The notes beneath the pieces were generated by a model. That model saw only the letters and a program-made list of their open reading frames with translations, was not told the DNA's origin and searched no databases. A program made the translations under genes and the position numbers. A stretch of DNA of 64,000 nt from Ceratopteris richardii (lineage: Eukaryota > Streptophyta > Polypodiopsida > Polypodiales > Pteridaceae), in contig CM035416.1 of assembly GCA_020310875.1 (NCBI GenBank), positions 76,681,080-76,745,079 on the forward strand, read 5' to 3'. How positions within the stretch are numbered: position 1 is the stretch's first letter; the number at the start of each line of letters is the position of its first letter. Positions 45,261 through 56,749 of the stretch are shown here, one piece after another.

Positions 45261-46859
45261 TTGCTTGGGCAATGAGTTGAACAACAAGACTAATGTAGTA
45301 GCAATCAGAGAAGGAGAGGCTGGAAGAAGAACAAAACATAGTTGAAACCATATTGCGATGTTCCTTATACCAATGCAAACTCCATTAGTAAGACTTGGCA
45401 AAGAGACTTTTAAGAGAGCTTCTATACAGCTAGTAAGCCAGCAAAGCAAAAATTCCAACCAGTAGGGAGCCATCACCAAATAAAGTAGCAACCAGAGAAG
45501 AAGAGACTTGGAGAAGAAGCAAGGCCTAATGAAAATCATAAGGGCAATGTCACTTACACCAAGAGAATAATCGAGAGAGCTTTTGTACTTATGGTAATCC
45601 AAGAAGGAAAAAGTTTGGTAGATACATGAAACACAATCTTAGAATAGAGCCATTCAACAAGACTAAGTTCCTAGATCTCCAGATGTACCACAAGATGATG
45701 CTTTTCCACAATTTCTAGAGAGCAATGTCATATATGAAGCAGGCACCAATCTTTAGCAGATGCTATGCCCATGGGCCACAAGTCACATAAATCCATCTGA
45801 TAATAATGAGCTAATAAATAAATGACCAAAGACGACAAGAATGCTAATTAAGTTCCACAAAGAAGCCTTGGAAAGAAACATGTCATGGGAAAGAACAAAA
45901 AAAAAATCATTTTATGTGGACAAAAAATATTAAATCTTTTCCTTGAAGAGAACCCCAAACATGAGATATTTTATACAATTGAGGAATGCATTTTACAATA
46001 CAGCTAGGTTGTGGCTTCATACAAAGACTTTATCTACTCAACATCATCATAGCTTCCAAGAAAGATAGGTGAGCACTAGTGAATTTTAGCAGGCACAATG
46101 TCAAGCTCTTATGTGTAAAGTGACATAAATTATATTAGTGTTAGAGGCAAAAAATAGATCTTTTATAAATGCTAAAAGCAGAGAATTGTATAAGAAGAAC
46201 TACATAACTATTACTCTCCCTTTGCTAGTGAATGCCATCCATCCAACTTGTTCCACCAAGAATGACATGGGAAAAACCTCATGTAGTACACCCTAATCTA
46301 GTCAGACACACAGAAAACTCGTTCCACTGTATTCATGACATCTTTATAACAGGTGAACACATAACAAACATCCAAATGACCACATAAGTAGACAGTTACG
46401 ATCAAACACCTCCATAGCAATCTCCAACACTACCACAATGTGTATGTATGGCAATATATATATCTATGTGTATACATATATTGTAAATATCTACTGGTAC
46501 AAATATATAGATATACCAACACAACATGTGTGTGTATGTCAATATATATATCTATGTGTATACAAATAGTATATATATCTGCTAGTACAAATATATAGAT
46601 ATACCAGCTTCCATATTTGGCAACATATGTGCTATTGGAACCACCTATAATGCCCAATGTACATAATCTAGAAGCATGAAGATTTTAACAGAGATTAATA
46701 AAGTAACATAATATTGAAATACACAAGGAACTTATGTGTTGGATGCAAGCTGCTAGGTGGATTTATTGAAGCAACTTGACATAAATTACCTACACACAGA
46801 GGACTAGTTGGCAAAGTTGGATAGAGTGCAACAACTAGACAGAGCTGGTTTCCAAATAT
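45261..46859. other. Spacer without recognisable genes
   Basis: AT-rich. At 46435-46620 a block of TATATATATCTATGTGTATAC repeats occurs twice about 95 bases apart; open frames there are repeat artefacts. Nothing else recognised. Confidence 0.5.
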
Positions 46860-47853
46860 TGATGGAGATGTTTAATCTCCAAAATACAAGCTATACTTAA
46901 GTTTAGAACACCTCTATATCAAGCATAGCTCAAAACCTTCACAATTTTGGAAGTCTTTATCAAAATATGAACATTTAACATTTCTATGAGTTATGGCTTC
47001 ACTAAGAAAAGTCTGCTTCACAAAACTCACTCATTCACTCATGAAATGAATAAAGTTTTCTATGAAACTTTGAAACAACACTTGTCTAATGTTTGCACAG
47101 CTACTCAGAGTGAAAGTTCTTCAAAAGAATTTACAAAACTTTAGATTTACTTCAATAAGTAAACCCATGTCTCAAACACGCTTTCTCTACAGGCAACTTT
47201 CACATATGCAGCTTTAAGCACTTGGTTCTCTCAATCTACAACCCATTTAATCAAATGTTTTTAGACATAGATAGCTTACCTTCCAAAGTGATTGTTTGTG
47301 TAAAACTTTACACTCTACACTAAGATCTGATCAAATCTTTGACCATCAAGATTGCACCTATTTCAGAAGCCTCTCATCACCTTTCACACATATGAATGTC
47401 TCTACACACAATTCTCTCATCCTGATTACAATTAGACTCTCCATAGATGCATCAAGTATAGACTTGGAAAGTACAAAAGGATTTCTCAATTGGTTAAGCA
47501 CAGAAGGAGAATTTGTAGAAAGTTCAAGGTACAATTCTCAAAAAAAGCTTCTATTCACTTTTTCTTACATCTGATGGGTGATTCTCTCTATTTTTCATCA
47601 TCTACTCATCCTCTATTCATCTATACTTCTTCTATCATATATGACATGTCTATATACAGGTATATATAGGTGTATATATCAAAATTCATCACTAATACAA
47701 GGTATCTATGAACTATTTACAATGTTAACATACATGAGTTTGCAAACGACCTCTCTCTGAATCTTCTCTTCACTTTATGCTTCATCCATCTTCCTTTTCT
47801 TCATTCTTCAATCCTCTTTGTAATCATCAATTTATGATTTTCTTGCTCCAACA
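46860..47853 (-). mobile_element. Copia LTR copy B (about 1.0 kb)
   Basis: 3' LTR of the minus-strand copia fragment to its right; same family as 7462-8486 and 51362-52348. The purine tract is seen as plus-strand GCTCCCCCTC at 47854-47863. Confidence 0.8.
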
Positions 47854-48924
47854 GCTCCCCCTCAATCATTAATTGTGATTACCTAGCTCTTCTTTATACC
47901 TGCCATTTCTTTAAACCTCTACAACTTAGGTCCATCCAAGCTCTTTGTTAACATATCTGCAACTTGATCTTTTGTAGGTGTATACATGATCTCTATTGCT
48001 TTGTCAATCACCTTTTCTCTTAGAAAGTGATATTGAATCTCAATATGTTTGTTCCTAGCATGAAACACAGGGTTAGCTGCCAGATACAAAGAGCTCATAT
48101 TGTCTCCATAAATGATAGGAACACTCTGATTGATGTCAAAACTCTTCACGAGAGTTCTCAACCATATGACCTCCTTTGCAACCTCCACCATACCTTTATA
48201 CTTTGCTTCTATAGATGATAAAGCAGCTGTATGTTGCTTCTTAGAACACCAAGAAATCAATTCATCTCCCACATAACACAAATACCCATGTGTTGATCTT
48301 CTATCATCAGAGTTACCTGTGCAATCTGCATCACTATATCTTGATTCTTGTATATGATGTAAACCCATAGTACAAACCTTCTTTAAGTGTGCCCTTAATG
48401 TATCTTAGCACCCTTTGACCTGCAATCCAATGTCCCTTGCTTGGACAACACATGAATTGAGATAGAAATCCAATTGCATATGATAAATTAGGCCTTCTCA
48501 ATGTAGCATAAATCAAGCTACCCACCAAAATCTAATAAAGCTTCATATCTTTGAATTCCTCTCCTCCATATCTACTAAATTTGTGATTCACCTCCATTGG
48601 GGTTGATGCTATCCTACAATCTTCCATGTTAAACTTGATTAGTAAATGCTTCAAATACCTTTCTTGAGTTACATATACTCCATGTTGGGTATATAGAATT
48701 TCCATTCCCAAGAAGTATGATAAATCTCCCAAGTCACTGATCTTGAATTCTTTCTCCATCTATTTTTTTAAGCATTTGTATGCCTTTGTCATTTTTACTT
48801 GTGAGTGTTATGTCGTCAACATAAATACAAACATAAATAAAATCATCGTCACTTGCTTTGTCGAACAAGCTATTGTATACCTTTGATGCTTGAAAAACAA
48901 GTTCCTTCAAGAACTTTACAAGCC
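47854..48924 (-). pseudogene. Copia RT C-terminus and RNase H (copy B)
   Basis: RNase H at 48368-47919: RRSTHGYLCYVGDELISWCS, KKQHTAALSSIEAKY, NPVFHARNKHIEIQYHFLR, DQVADMLTKSLDGPKL. RT pieces at 48759-48532 (ISDLGDLSYFLGMEILY) and 48528-48334, with a YVDD remnant (CIYVDDIT) near 48815. Truncated at about 48924, where a second LTR fragment abuts. Confidence 0.88.
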
Positions 48925-49074
48925 TGAACTATTTACAATGTTAATATATATGAGTTTGCAACCCACCTCTCTCTGAATCTTCTCTTCACTTTATGCTTCA
49001 TCCATCTTTCTTTTCTTCATTCTTCATTGTTCAATCCTCATTGTTATCATCAATTTATGATTGTCTTGCTCCAA
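48925..49074 (-). mobile_element. Copia LTR fragment
   Basis: About 150 bp matching the outer end of LTR copy B (47709-47853), starting TGAACTATTTACAATGTTAA and ending CTCCAACA. Only the end of an LTR, joined to an RT fragment. Confidence 0.8.
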
Positions 49075-49719
49075 CAAATATAAGGTTGGACAAAGATTTG
49101 AAAATATATACCTTATAAAACCTGTAGCAAAATAGCTTTTATACTTGCTCTATTATATTGCAATTTACTCAAGCCTGATACACTCCTTTTAACCCACACT
49201 AATACCAAATTCTTAGGCCAAGACTCAAATAAACATGCAAACATACATGAAGAAGACCCAAGTGTTCCAAAAAAGTTGAAAATTTGAATTTTTGCTTTGT
49301 ACATCATCACAACCTATACTTTCAAGAATCTTTCTTATGTCTTGTACATAGAAGAGAGCATGCATAAAAAATAAAAGATAGGGATTACCATGCTCAAAAC
49401 ATAACTATCCTCAAAGTTCAAGGATAAGCTAAACACCTTTGATTATAAGGGGGACAACATACCTATAGATTGGAGCCAGTTGACATAACAATCCCACACA
49501 TGCCCATACTTGTCCACACATGCATATACATACCTATCTTGATTTATTTTGGCATATGCATACCTAGCTCTTGCACACACATGCACATACACATACCTGC
49601 ATACATACTTCTACACACATCTATGTGGAAACAACGTTAGATTACCAAATTCTTTATCAGAGATAGGTCCCAAATTCCAATATGTTCAATGTGGAAGCCT
49701 TCAAATCCTCTAAAAGGAC
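49075..49719. other. Spacer without recognisable genes
   Basis: No open frame with recognisable motifs. A weak leucine-rich-like string on the minus strand near 49640-49720 was rejected. Confidence 0.4.
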
Positions 49720-50165
49720 TGTTCAATGTACACACATGCATGCACACATATAAACATGAATACAAACATAATATATACATGCAAGCATCACACATACATT
49801 CAAATTTTAGACATACACATATACATACATATATGCATGCAAGAATATGAGTGCACACATGCAAGAATACAAACATGCACACATGCATGCATCTCATATG
49901 CAAGAATCACACATGCACACATATATACATACACACATACATATTACATGCATACATGCAAGAATACAAGAATACAAACATACACACATGCAAGCATCAC
50001 ATAGGTAAACATCACACATGCACACATATATGCATAAACACATATACACTACATACATACATGCAAGAATACAAGAATACAAACATACATACATGTAAGA
50101 ATACAAGAATACAAAAATACACACATGCAAGCTTGGCACATGCATGAGTGCATGCATACATAGAT
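49720..50165. repeat. ACAC/CATACATGCAAG minisatellite
   Basis: Irregular repeats of ACACATGCAAGAATACAAAC-type units and CATACATACATGC strings. Open frames on both strands (His/Thr/Cys/Tyr-rich) are by-products of the repeat. Confidence 0.8.
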
Positions 50166-50451
50166 ATATAAATAGGCATGAACATCAAACACTAAGAGCC
50201 TTTGACACTCATCATTTCATATACTTAATAAAAAATAAAAAAAACAAAAATAGGTAAATATTGAAGTCCTCGATATATTCCAAACTTGTTAAAACAATAA
50301 GAAATGTTAGTATAAATCATAATTCACCATAATATTAAAAAAACAATCAAATAAAAAAGATACCTTTTTGTAATCAATTGATTTGAAAAATATTCAAAGG
50401 TTTGACATCCTCCATGTGTTTTCTCTCATCTGATACTACATATTCACTTCT
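50166..50451. other. Short AT-rich spacer
   Basis: Includes an A-rich tract at 50230-50255. No gene seen. Confidence 0.4.
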
Positions 50452-50990
50452 TCATTGACATTGACTTTTCCATATGGCATAAGCTTCTTTGAAAGGGAAA
50501 GTTTCAAGGTCACTCTTAGAAACAAACAATCTAAGACATGTATCCAAGTTTTTATTCAATCTATTCCTCGTAGCATTTCTTATGTAAATTAACCTACTCC
50601 ATAGACATTCATCTTCAACGGAACCAAGAATCATTGTTAGACACAAATTTGCTACTTTAAAATACTCTGACATAGGTTCCTTCAAGAATGCATATATGAA
50701 GCTTTTTCCATAGCTTTGTCATTGCACCTCGATTTGAAGGATCTTTGATGAAGTCAAATTGCTCCCACAATTTTTCTCCAAATATCCCAGATTGTATTTT
50801 TAGAAGATCTGGATTTATAATTCCTTCTAGAATCTTATCTCCTAAATATGAATTCTTTCCAAAATGATCGAATAATATTTGGACCTTGCTTTTAAAGTCA
50901 TTTGTTAGTAAGCTCTTGTCTTTAGCATGATGCCAATATAAAGGATGAACTATGGCCATTGCTTCTAAAATCTCAGACAAAATGTTTCTT
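50452..50990 (-). pseudogene. hAT-family transposase C-terminal fragment
   Basis: Two minus-strand frames, 50980-50657 and 50685-50452, overlap with a frameshift near 50670. The end has SVEDECLWSRLIYIRNATRN then LNKNLDTCLRLFVS, resembling the hAT C-terminal dimerisation motif (SVExxFSxxxxI, RNRL, L..L). The upstream part (LFDHFGKNSYLGDKILEGI) is helical. No terminal repeats or N-terminal zinc finger were found, so this is only the tail. Confidence 0.6.
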
Positions 50991-51128
50991 TGATCTCGGA
51001 AGTCAATTTATTACATATGGATCTTAAGCCTTGTTTTACACTATCCTGTTGGAAAACAATGTCCCATGATCAAATGGTGAAAATTGCTCAAAGTGATACA
51101 GGATCTGTAGATATGTTTAGTAGCTTCT

Positions 51129-51230
51129 CTACAACAAAAAGGCGTGAGCACCTTGGATAGCATAAAAGCATCTCATATCACGCATCCGGGTTTGATTCCC
51201 GTCGGCCGCAGTAGCATGCAAAGAGTTTTT
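51129..51230 (+). mobile_element. tRNA-like SINE fragment (possible)
   Basis: CGCATCCGGGTTTGATTCCC then GTCGGCCGC includes a near-consensus pol III B-box GGTTTGATTCC (51189-51199; one mismatch). About 45 bases upstream GGCGTGAGCACC may be an A-box remnant. It does not fold as a tRNA by eye. Confidence 0.4.
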
Positions 51231-51361
51231 CATAGAAGTTTTAGTCAATAGCTTGCTTTTATGGAAATTGGCGTCAATAGTGATCGTAGATAGCGATTGC
51301 TTTAGTGCTTTTGTTTTATTACTTTTAGAGGTGCTTTTCACAAAGAATCAAACCTATATAA

Positions 51362-52348
51362 TGTTGGAGACCTCTTAATCTCCAAAGGTTTGATCTATAC
51401 TGATCTAAGAACACTTCTATATCAGTTATGGATCAAACTTTACACAAAAATTTCATTAACACTTATCTGAGTGAAGAAATTCCTTCTTCAGAAAATCTAC
51501 TTTAGAAATGAACTTCATTATCTGCGCATATCTTCAGATTTCTTCAAATCAATGATATGCATATCTCCACACTACCTTTGCGCAATCATATCAACCATTA
51601 GTTCTTCAAAAGAATCATTAAAACTTTAATTTGATCCTTAAGATCAAAAGTATGTCAGAAATTGTCTTCCTGAACTAGCGACTTTGACATAGGTAACTTC
51701 TAAGGTTGATTTCTCATAGCACAGATCCCGTTTTGCTAAATGCTTTTAGCCATAGCTTCCTTACCTTCTAACTTAGATTTTGAATGTTAATTCATCAAAA
51801 ACTTTACACTGTGCATTGAGATCTAAGCAAATCATTGACATGAAAAAGTGTGCAACTCTGAGAGATCATTTTCAATCTTTACATACACATGTTCATATTG
51901 ATCATACTCACAGCAGAAGAGGAATTAGACCATGAAACTTTGAACATAGCTAGCTTCTAGATTAGATGTGTACAAAAGGATTTCTGATCCACATGATCAG
52001 ACTGAGAGAAATCTACAAAATACGCGTAACAATTTTCTGAAGATGACTCCTTACTCATCTACCTCAATGACACTTGGCTTCTAATGACTCTCATATGTAT
52101 TTCTTTACATCATTGACTTATATACATATGGTTCTAGACTTATCCCGCATCTATTACATTACTCCTTATCATCCTAAGGATTATATATACTCAAATTACA
52201 AGAGTTTCCGAATATAATGTACATATGTATACAAGCTTCACTTCTGAGATCTCTTCACTTCCTCAAGTGTCTTCTTCCACTTCAATCTAAGCATAAACTT
52301 GTTTCAAGCTCTTTGTAATCACCAATTTGTGATTGGTTTGTTCCAACA
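51362..52348 (-). mobile_element. Copia LTR copy C (987 bp)
   Basis: Plus strand starts TGTTGGAGACC and ends TTCCAACA; third member of the 1-kb LTR family. 3' LTR of the copia fragment at 52349-53419, with the purine tract seen as GCTCCCCCTC just after it. Confidence 0.85.
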
Positions 52349-53419
52349 GCTCCCCCTCAATCACTACTTGTGATTATTCCATTCTTCTTCACTCTTGCCA
52401 TCTTGTTGAATCTCTGTAGCTTAGGTCCATCCAAGCTTTTTGTTAACATATCTGCAACTTGTTCTTTTGTTGGAGTATACATTACTTCAATCTCTTTATC
52501 AAGTACCTTTTCCCTCAAGAAATGGTACTGAATCTCTATATGCTTGGTCCTGGCATGAAAAACAGGATTAGTTGCCAAATACAATGAACTCATATTATCT
52601 CCAAAAATAATTGGAGTACTCTGATCAGTTCCAAAACTCTTCAACAAGGTCTTTAACCATATCACTTCCTTTGCAGCCTCTACCATTCCTTTATACTCAG
52701 CTTCTGTAGATGACAAAGCAACTGTATGTTGCTTCTTTGAGCACCAAGAGACTATCTCCAATATAACAGAGATACCCATGAGTAGACCTTCTATTATCTG
52801 AATCACCTGCCCAATCTGCATCACTAAACACTTTGATTCTTGTATCAGAAGTAAATCCATAATACAGACCTTCACTTAGAGTTCCTTTGATATATCTGAG
52901 TACCCTTTGAGCTACAATCCAATGAGTCTTATTTGGACAATGCATAAATTGTGATAACACACCTACTGCATATGATAAATCTGGCCTTGTCAAGGTAGCA
53001 TAGATTAAACTACCTACCAAACTCTGATATTTCTTCATGTCATTAAACTCTTCACCTCCATATCTGCTCAATTTATGATTTACCTCCAATGGTGTGCTTG
53101 AAGGCTTGCAATCCTCCATGTTAAATTTGACAAGAAGATTCTTCAAGTACCTCTCTTGTGTAACATATACTCCATGTTGAGTATACACAATCCGCATTCC
53201 TAAGAAATAAGATAAGTTTCCCAAATCACTTATCTTAAACTCCCTCTCTATTTGTTTCTTAAGCTCATTGATTCCTTGGGCATTTGTACCTGTGACAATA
53301 ATATCATCAACATAAATACACATGTATATGTATCCATTTTCACTTGCCTTCACTAGCAAGCTACTATCTGCCTTTGATGCTTGAAATCCATATGTACTAT
53401 ATTTGTACAATATGTACAA
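52349..53419 (-). pseudogene. Copia RT and RNase H (copy C)
   Basis: Best-preserved copia polymerase part in the window. RT C-terminal half at 53419-52790: MCIYVDDIIVTGTNAQG (catalytic YVDD), ISDLGNLSYFLGMRIVY, ATLTRPDLSYAVGVLSQFM. RNase H: FSDADWAGDSDNRRSTHGYL, then after a frameshift at about 52750 KKQHTVALSSTEAEYKGM, NPVFHARTKHIEIQYHFLR and EQVADMLTKSLDGPKLQ. Truncated at 53419. Confidence 0.92.
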
Positions 53420-53449
53420 TATGTTTGTATGGATGTATTATATGTACTG

Positions 53450-53607
53450 AATTACTAGATAGAAATAAAGACAATAAGCCGACTCTTCTTCATTAAATTA
53501 CCATATAGAAATAAAGACAATAAGCTAACTCTTCTTCATTGAATTACCAGACAAAAATAAAGTCAATAAACTAACTCTTCTTCATTGAATTATCAGACAT
53601 AAATAAA
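53450..53607. repeat. 46-bp tandem repeat (about 3.5 units)
   Basis: Unit ATTACCAGATAGAAATAAAG plus ACAATAAGCTAACTCTTCTT and a short spacer; unit starts at about 53451, 53497, 53543 and 53589. Confidence 0.85.
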
Positions 53608-53898
53608 GACACCACATGTAAATCGCACATGAATTGTACTTGATAGTGCTATCCGTATGAACAAGTGAACAAGAAAATCAAAACTGTAATGCATGATGGA
53701 AGCAATGTAGTGTTTCCACTTCAAGCATACACTTATATGGTGAGAGAGAGAGAGAGATACATGTGCTTAATGGGATCATCTCATTTCATGTGCTTTAGAA
53801 TATCCTATAAGACAAAGACATGGATGACATGCAATGTGGAACAACATTTTGAGCATTTTTAGTTGTACCACAGTGTATTTCAAAACCTTGCACATTAT

Positions 53899-55243
53899 TC
53901 CACAAAAAATGCAGCATATGGAGCATCACGCATCAAACGTATCTTTGAATAGAGAACATCATTTGGACCCATCCAACATATCTTTGAACAGAGAACATCA
54001 TTTCTATCATCCATGGCCAATGATTTTACCCTAATGCGAAAACCAAAAAAAGGATATTTTCTTGAAAATTTTGAACAACTACGTCCTAAAGACAGAGCTT
54101 AGCTACACTTGTCCAAATTATAAAAACTTTAAGAAGACAAAAGGAAAGAAACAAAATAATTAAATAAGTTCCAAAAAAAATGCAGCATATGGAGCATCAC
54201 ATATCCAACATATCTTTGAATAGAGAATATCATTGGGACCCATCCAACATATCTTTGAACACAGAACATCATTTATGTCATCCATGGCCAATGATTTTAC
54301 CCTAATGCGAAAACCAAAAAGGATCTTTTCTTGAAAATTTTGAACAACTACATCCCAACATACAACTTAGCTACACCTATCCAAAGTATAGAAACTTTAA
54401 GAAGACAAAAGGAAAGAAACAAAATAATTAAATGTGTTGCACAAAAAGTGTAGCATATAGAGCATCATGTATCCAACATAACTTTGAACAAAGAACATCA
54501 TTTGGACCCATCTAACATATCTTTGAACAGAGAACATCATTTCTGTCATCCGTGGTCAATGATTTTACCCTAATGCAAAAACCAAAAAGGATCTTTTCTT
54601 GAAAATTTTGAACAACTACCTCCCAAACATAGAGCTTAGCTACATATGTCCAAAGTATAGATACTTTAAGAAGACAAAAGGAAAGAAACAAAATAATAAA
54701 ATGTGTTCCATAAAAAATGCAACATATGGAGCATCATGTATCCAATATGTCTTTGAACAAAGAACATCATTTGGACCCATCCAACATATCTTTGAGCAGA
54801 GAACATCATTTCTGTCATCCATGGCCAATGATTTTACCCTAATGCAAAAACCAAAAAGGATCTTTTCTTGAAATTTTTGAACAACTACATCCCAAAAACA
54901 ACTAAGCTACACCTGTCCAAAGCATAGAAACTTTATGAAGACAAAACAAAAGAAACAAAATAATTAAATGTGTTCCACAAAAAATGTAGCATATGGAGCA
55001 TCACGTATCCAACATATCTTTGAATAGAGAACATCATTTGGACCCATCCAACATATCTTTGAGTAGACAACATCATTTCTATCATCCATGGTCAATGATT
55101 ATACCCTAATGCAAAAACCAAAAAGGATCTTCTCTTGAAAATTTTGAACAACTACGTCCCAAACACACAGCTTAGCTACATCTTTCCAAAGTATAGAAAC
55201 TATAAGGAGACAAAGGGAAAGAAAAAAATAATTAAATGTGTTT
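53899..55243. repeat. 268-bp tandem array (five units)
   Basis: Units begin at GCAGCATATGGAGCATCA-like sequence at 53911, 54182, 54450, 54719 and 54986, so the period is 267-271 bp. Within each unit a block CCAACATATCTTTGAA(C/T)AGA then GAACATCATTT occurs twice. Copies differ by a few percent. No conserved open frame runs through all units. Confidence 0.93.
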
Positions 55244-56749
55244 GCAAGATAAGAATAACTCAAAACAAAGTTTGAATTGCACAGAAGTTAATGATGTGTG
55301 ACACTAGAAACAATTGATTTATAGATGCAAATATCACCAACAAATATTATCCACCATCTAATCGTGTAAGTGGAACACCATTAAACACAATTTGCCATCT
55401 GTCAGAAATGAAGATAGCCAACAAATGCCAACAATGTGGCAGCCATCACAGAGAAACCATGCTAACCATCTCTAACATCTAATTTGACTCATCATTGATC
55501 AAAAGCAGTACCATTGTATGGCATCGAACAATCAATTATATTAAGGTGAAGAAGTGCAACAGCATCAAGAATCAAAGAGTAGACATTGATTGTGATAGGG
55601 AATATAGGTACCTTGAGCTTCAACCAAGTCCCGACTCTTAGCACGTTGCAACTTTGATGGTGATTTCAAGGTCTCTTCCCAACGCAGAGTCGTAGAAGAT
55701 GTGGCGAAATGAAGCTCCAAACTAATGCAAAAAAACTCGTACTCTAGGCCAAAATGGGCAAGAAAAAGTTAGGGTTCAATGTATTTTGGGCTATTTTTAT
55801 ATATTTAGAATCCATTAAATATAGAAAAAGTACTTCTAAATCCATGTAAATTTGCCTTTGGGCTAATGTTTGCCCCTAAATATTTCCTTGCATGTTAGCT
55901 TCACAAAGCATCAACTCTTTCCACTGAGATGACTTTATTCCATCATGTAGTCCTTGTTGATGATCAACAAAAAAAAAGCAATTCATATGCAACTAATCTA
56001 GTGTTTAAGTTCGATGAAATTTTCAAGAATATTTCTGAGTCTATTTCAAAAAACCCAGTGAAGAAAGTATCTTTGTAGGTTTGCATATACGAGCTCAACA
56101 AAAAACATTAACCTATAGTATATTTCCATTATTGTTAGTCAGTTTGGCATGATAGAGAGATCGAAAACTAAGATGCCAGTGCCTTGATTAATTTTGATGA
56201 AGTTCAAGAATGTGTATTGAGCACGTTTAAAAACTTTCAAGACTATTAGAAGCATACTCAGCACTTTATTTGTCATCTTTATTGCTATATCAGGTATAGA
56301 GGCATATCTAGATAGCCAAAATTCTATGGTTCATACCATGTACTCTTCAGTCCATAGATAATTATGTGGTAGGATCGGTTGCAAAGGAAATTTGAGCCAT
56401 TGATTATTGAGTTTGCCACTATGCTATTCTTCCCAAAATTGTGGCCATGGTCTACATCTTGGTATTGGACAAAATGAAGGATTTACTTATAATAGATATG
56501 GTGCCTCTTGCCCGTGCACCCACAAGGTAGGATTCTTATCCAAAATTTTTCTTCTCCAGATAGGATTGAATTTTTCAAATTCTTCTTGAGTGTAAGAGAA
56601 TGTGGTTGCCTTGAAGTTTGGGTCTTGGTTTGGATACTTCTGGGTTGCTTTCTTGATTGTAACAATGCGTTTTTTCTTTCATAATCCCGTATGGTACATT
56701 GAAGGGCCTCACAATGCTATCCAAATCTTTGCTCTTGATTTTGGCCTCT
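55244..56749. other. Spacer without recognisable genes
   Basis: Scattered short frames only. I see no protein motif, LTR end or repeat that I can name. Confidence 0.4.

Noticed and set aside
46430-46657. Tyr/Ile-rich open frame
   Set aside because: Encoded by TATA/TGTG microsatellite sequence.
49637-49720. Leucine-rich-repeat-like string on the minus strand (FHIEHIGIWDLSLIKNLVI)
   Set aside because: Too short and isolated to claim a receptor fragment; half of the frame is minisatellite.
49637-50157. Cys/His-rich small proteins on both strands
   Set aside because: Artefacts of the ACAC/CATG minisatellite.
53899-55243. CRISPR array or gene family
   Set aside because: Units of about 268 bp are contiguous tandem copies, not short repeats with unique spacers, and contain no shared open frame.
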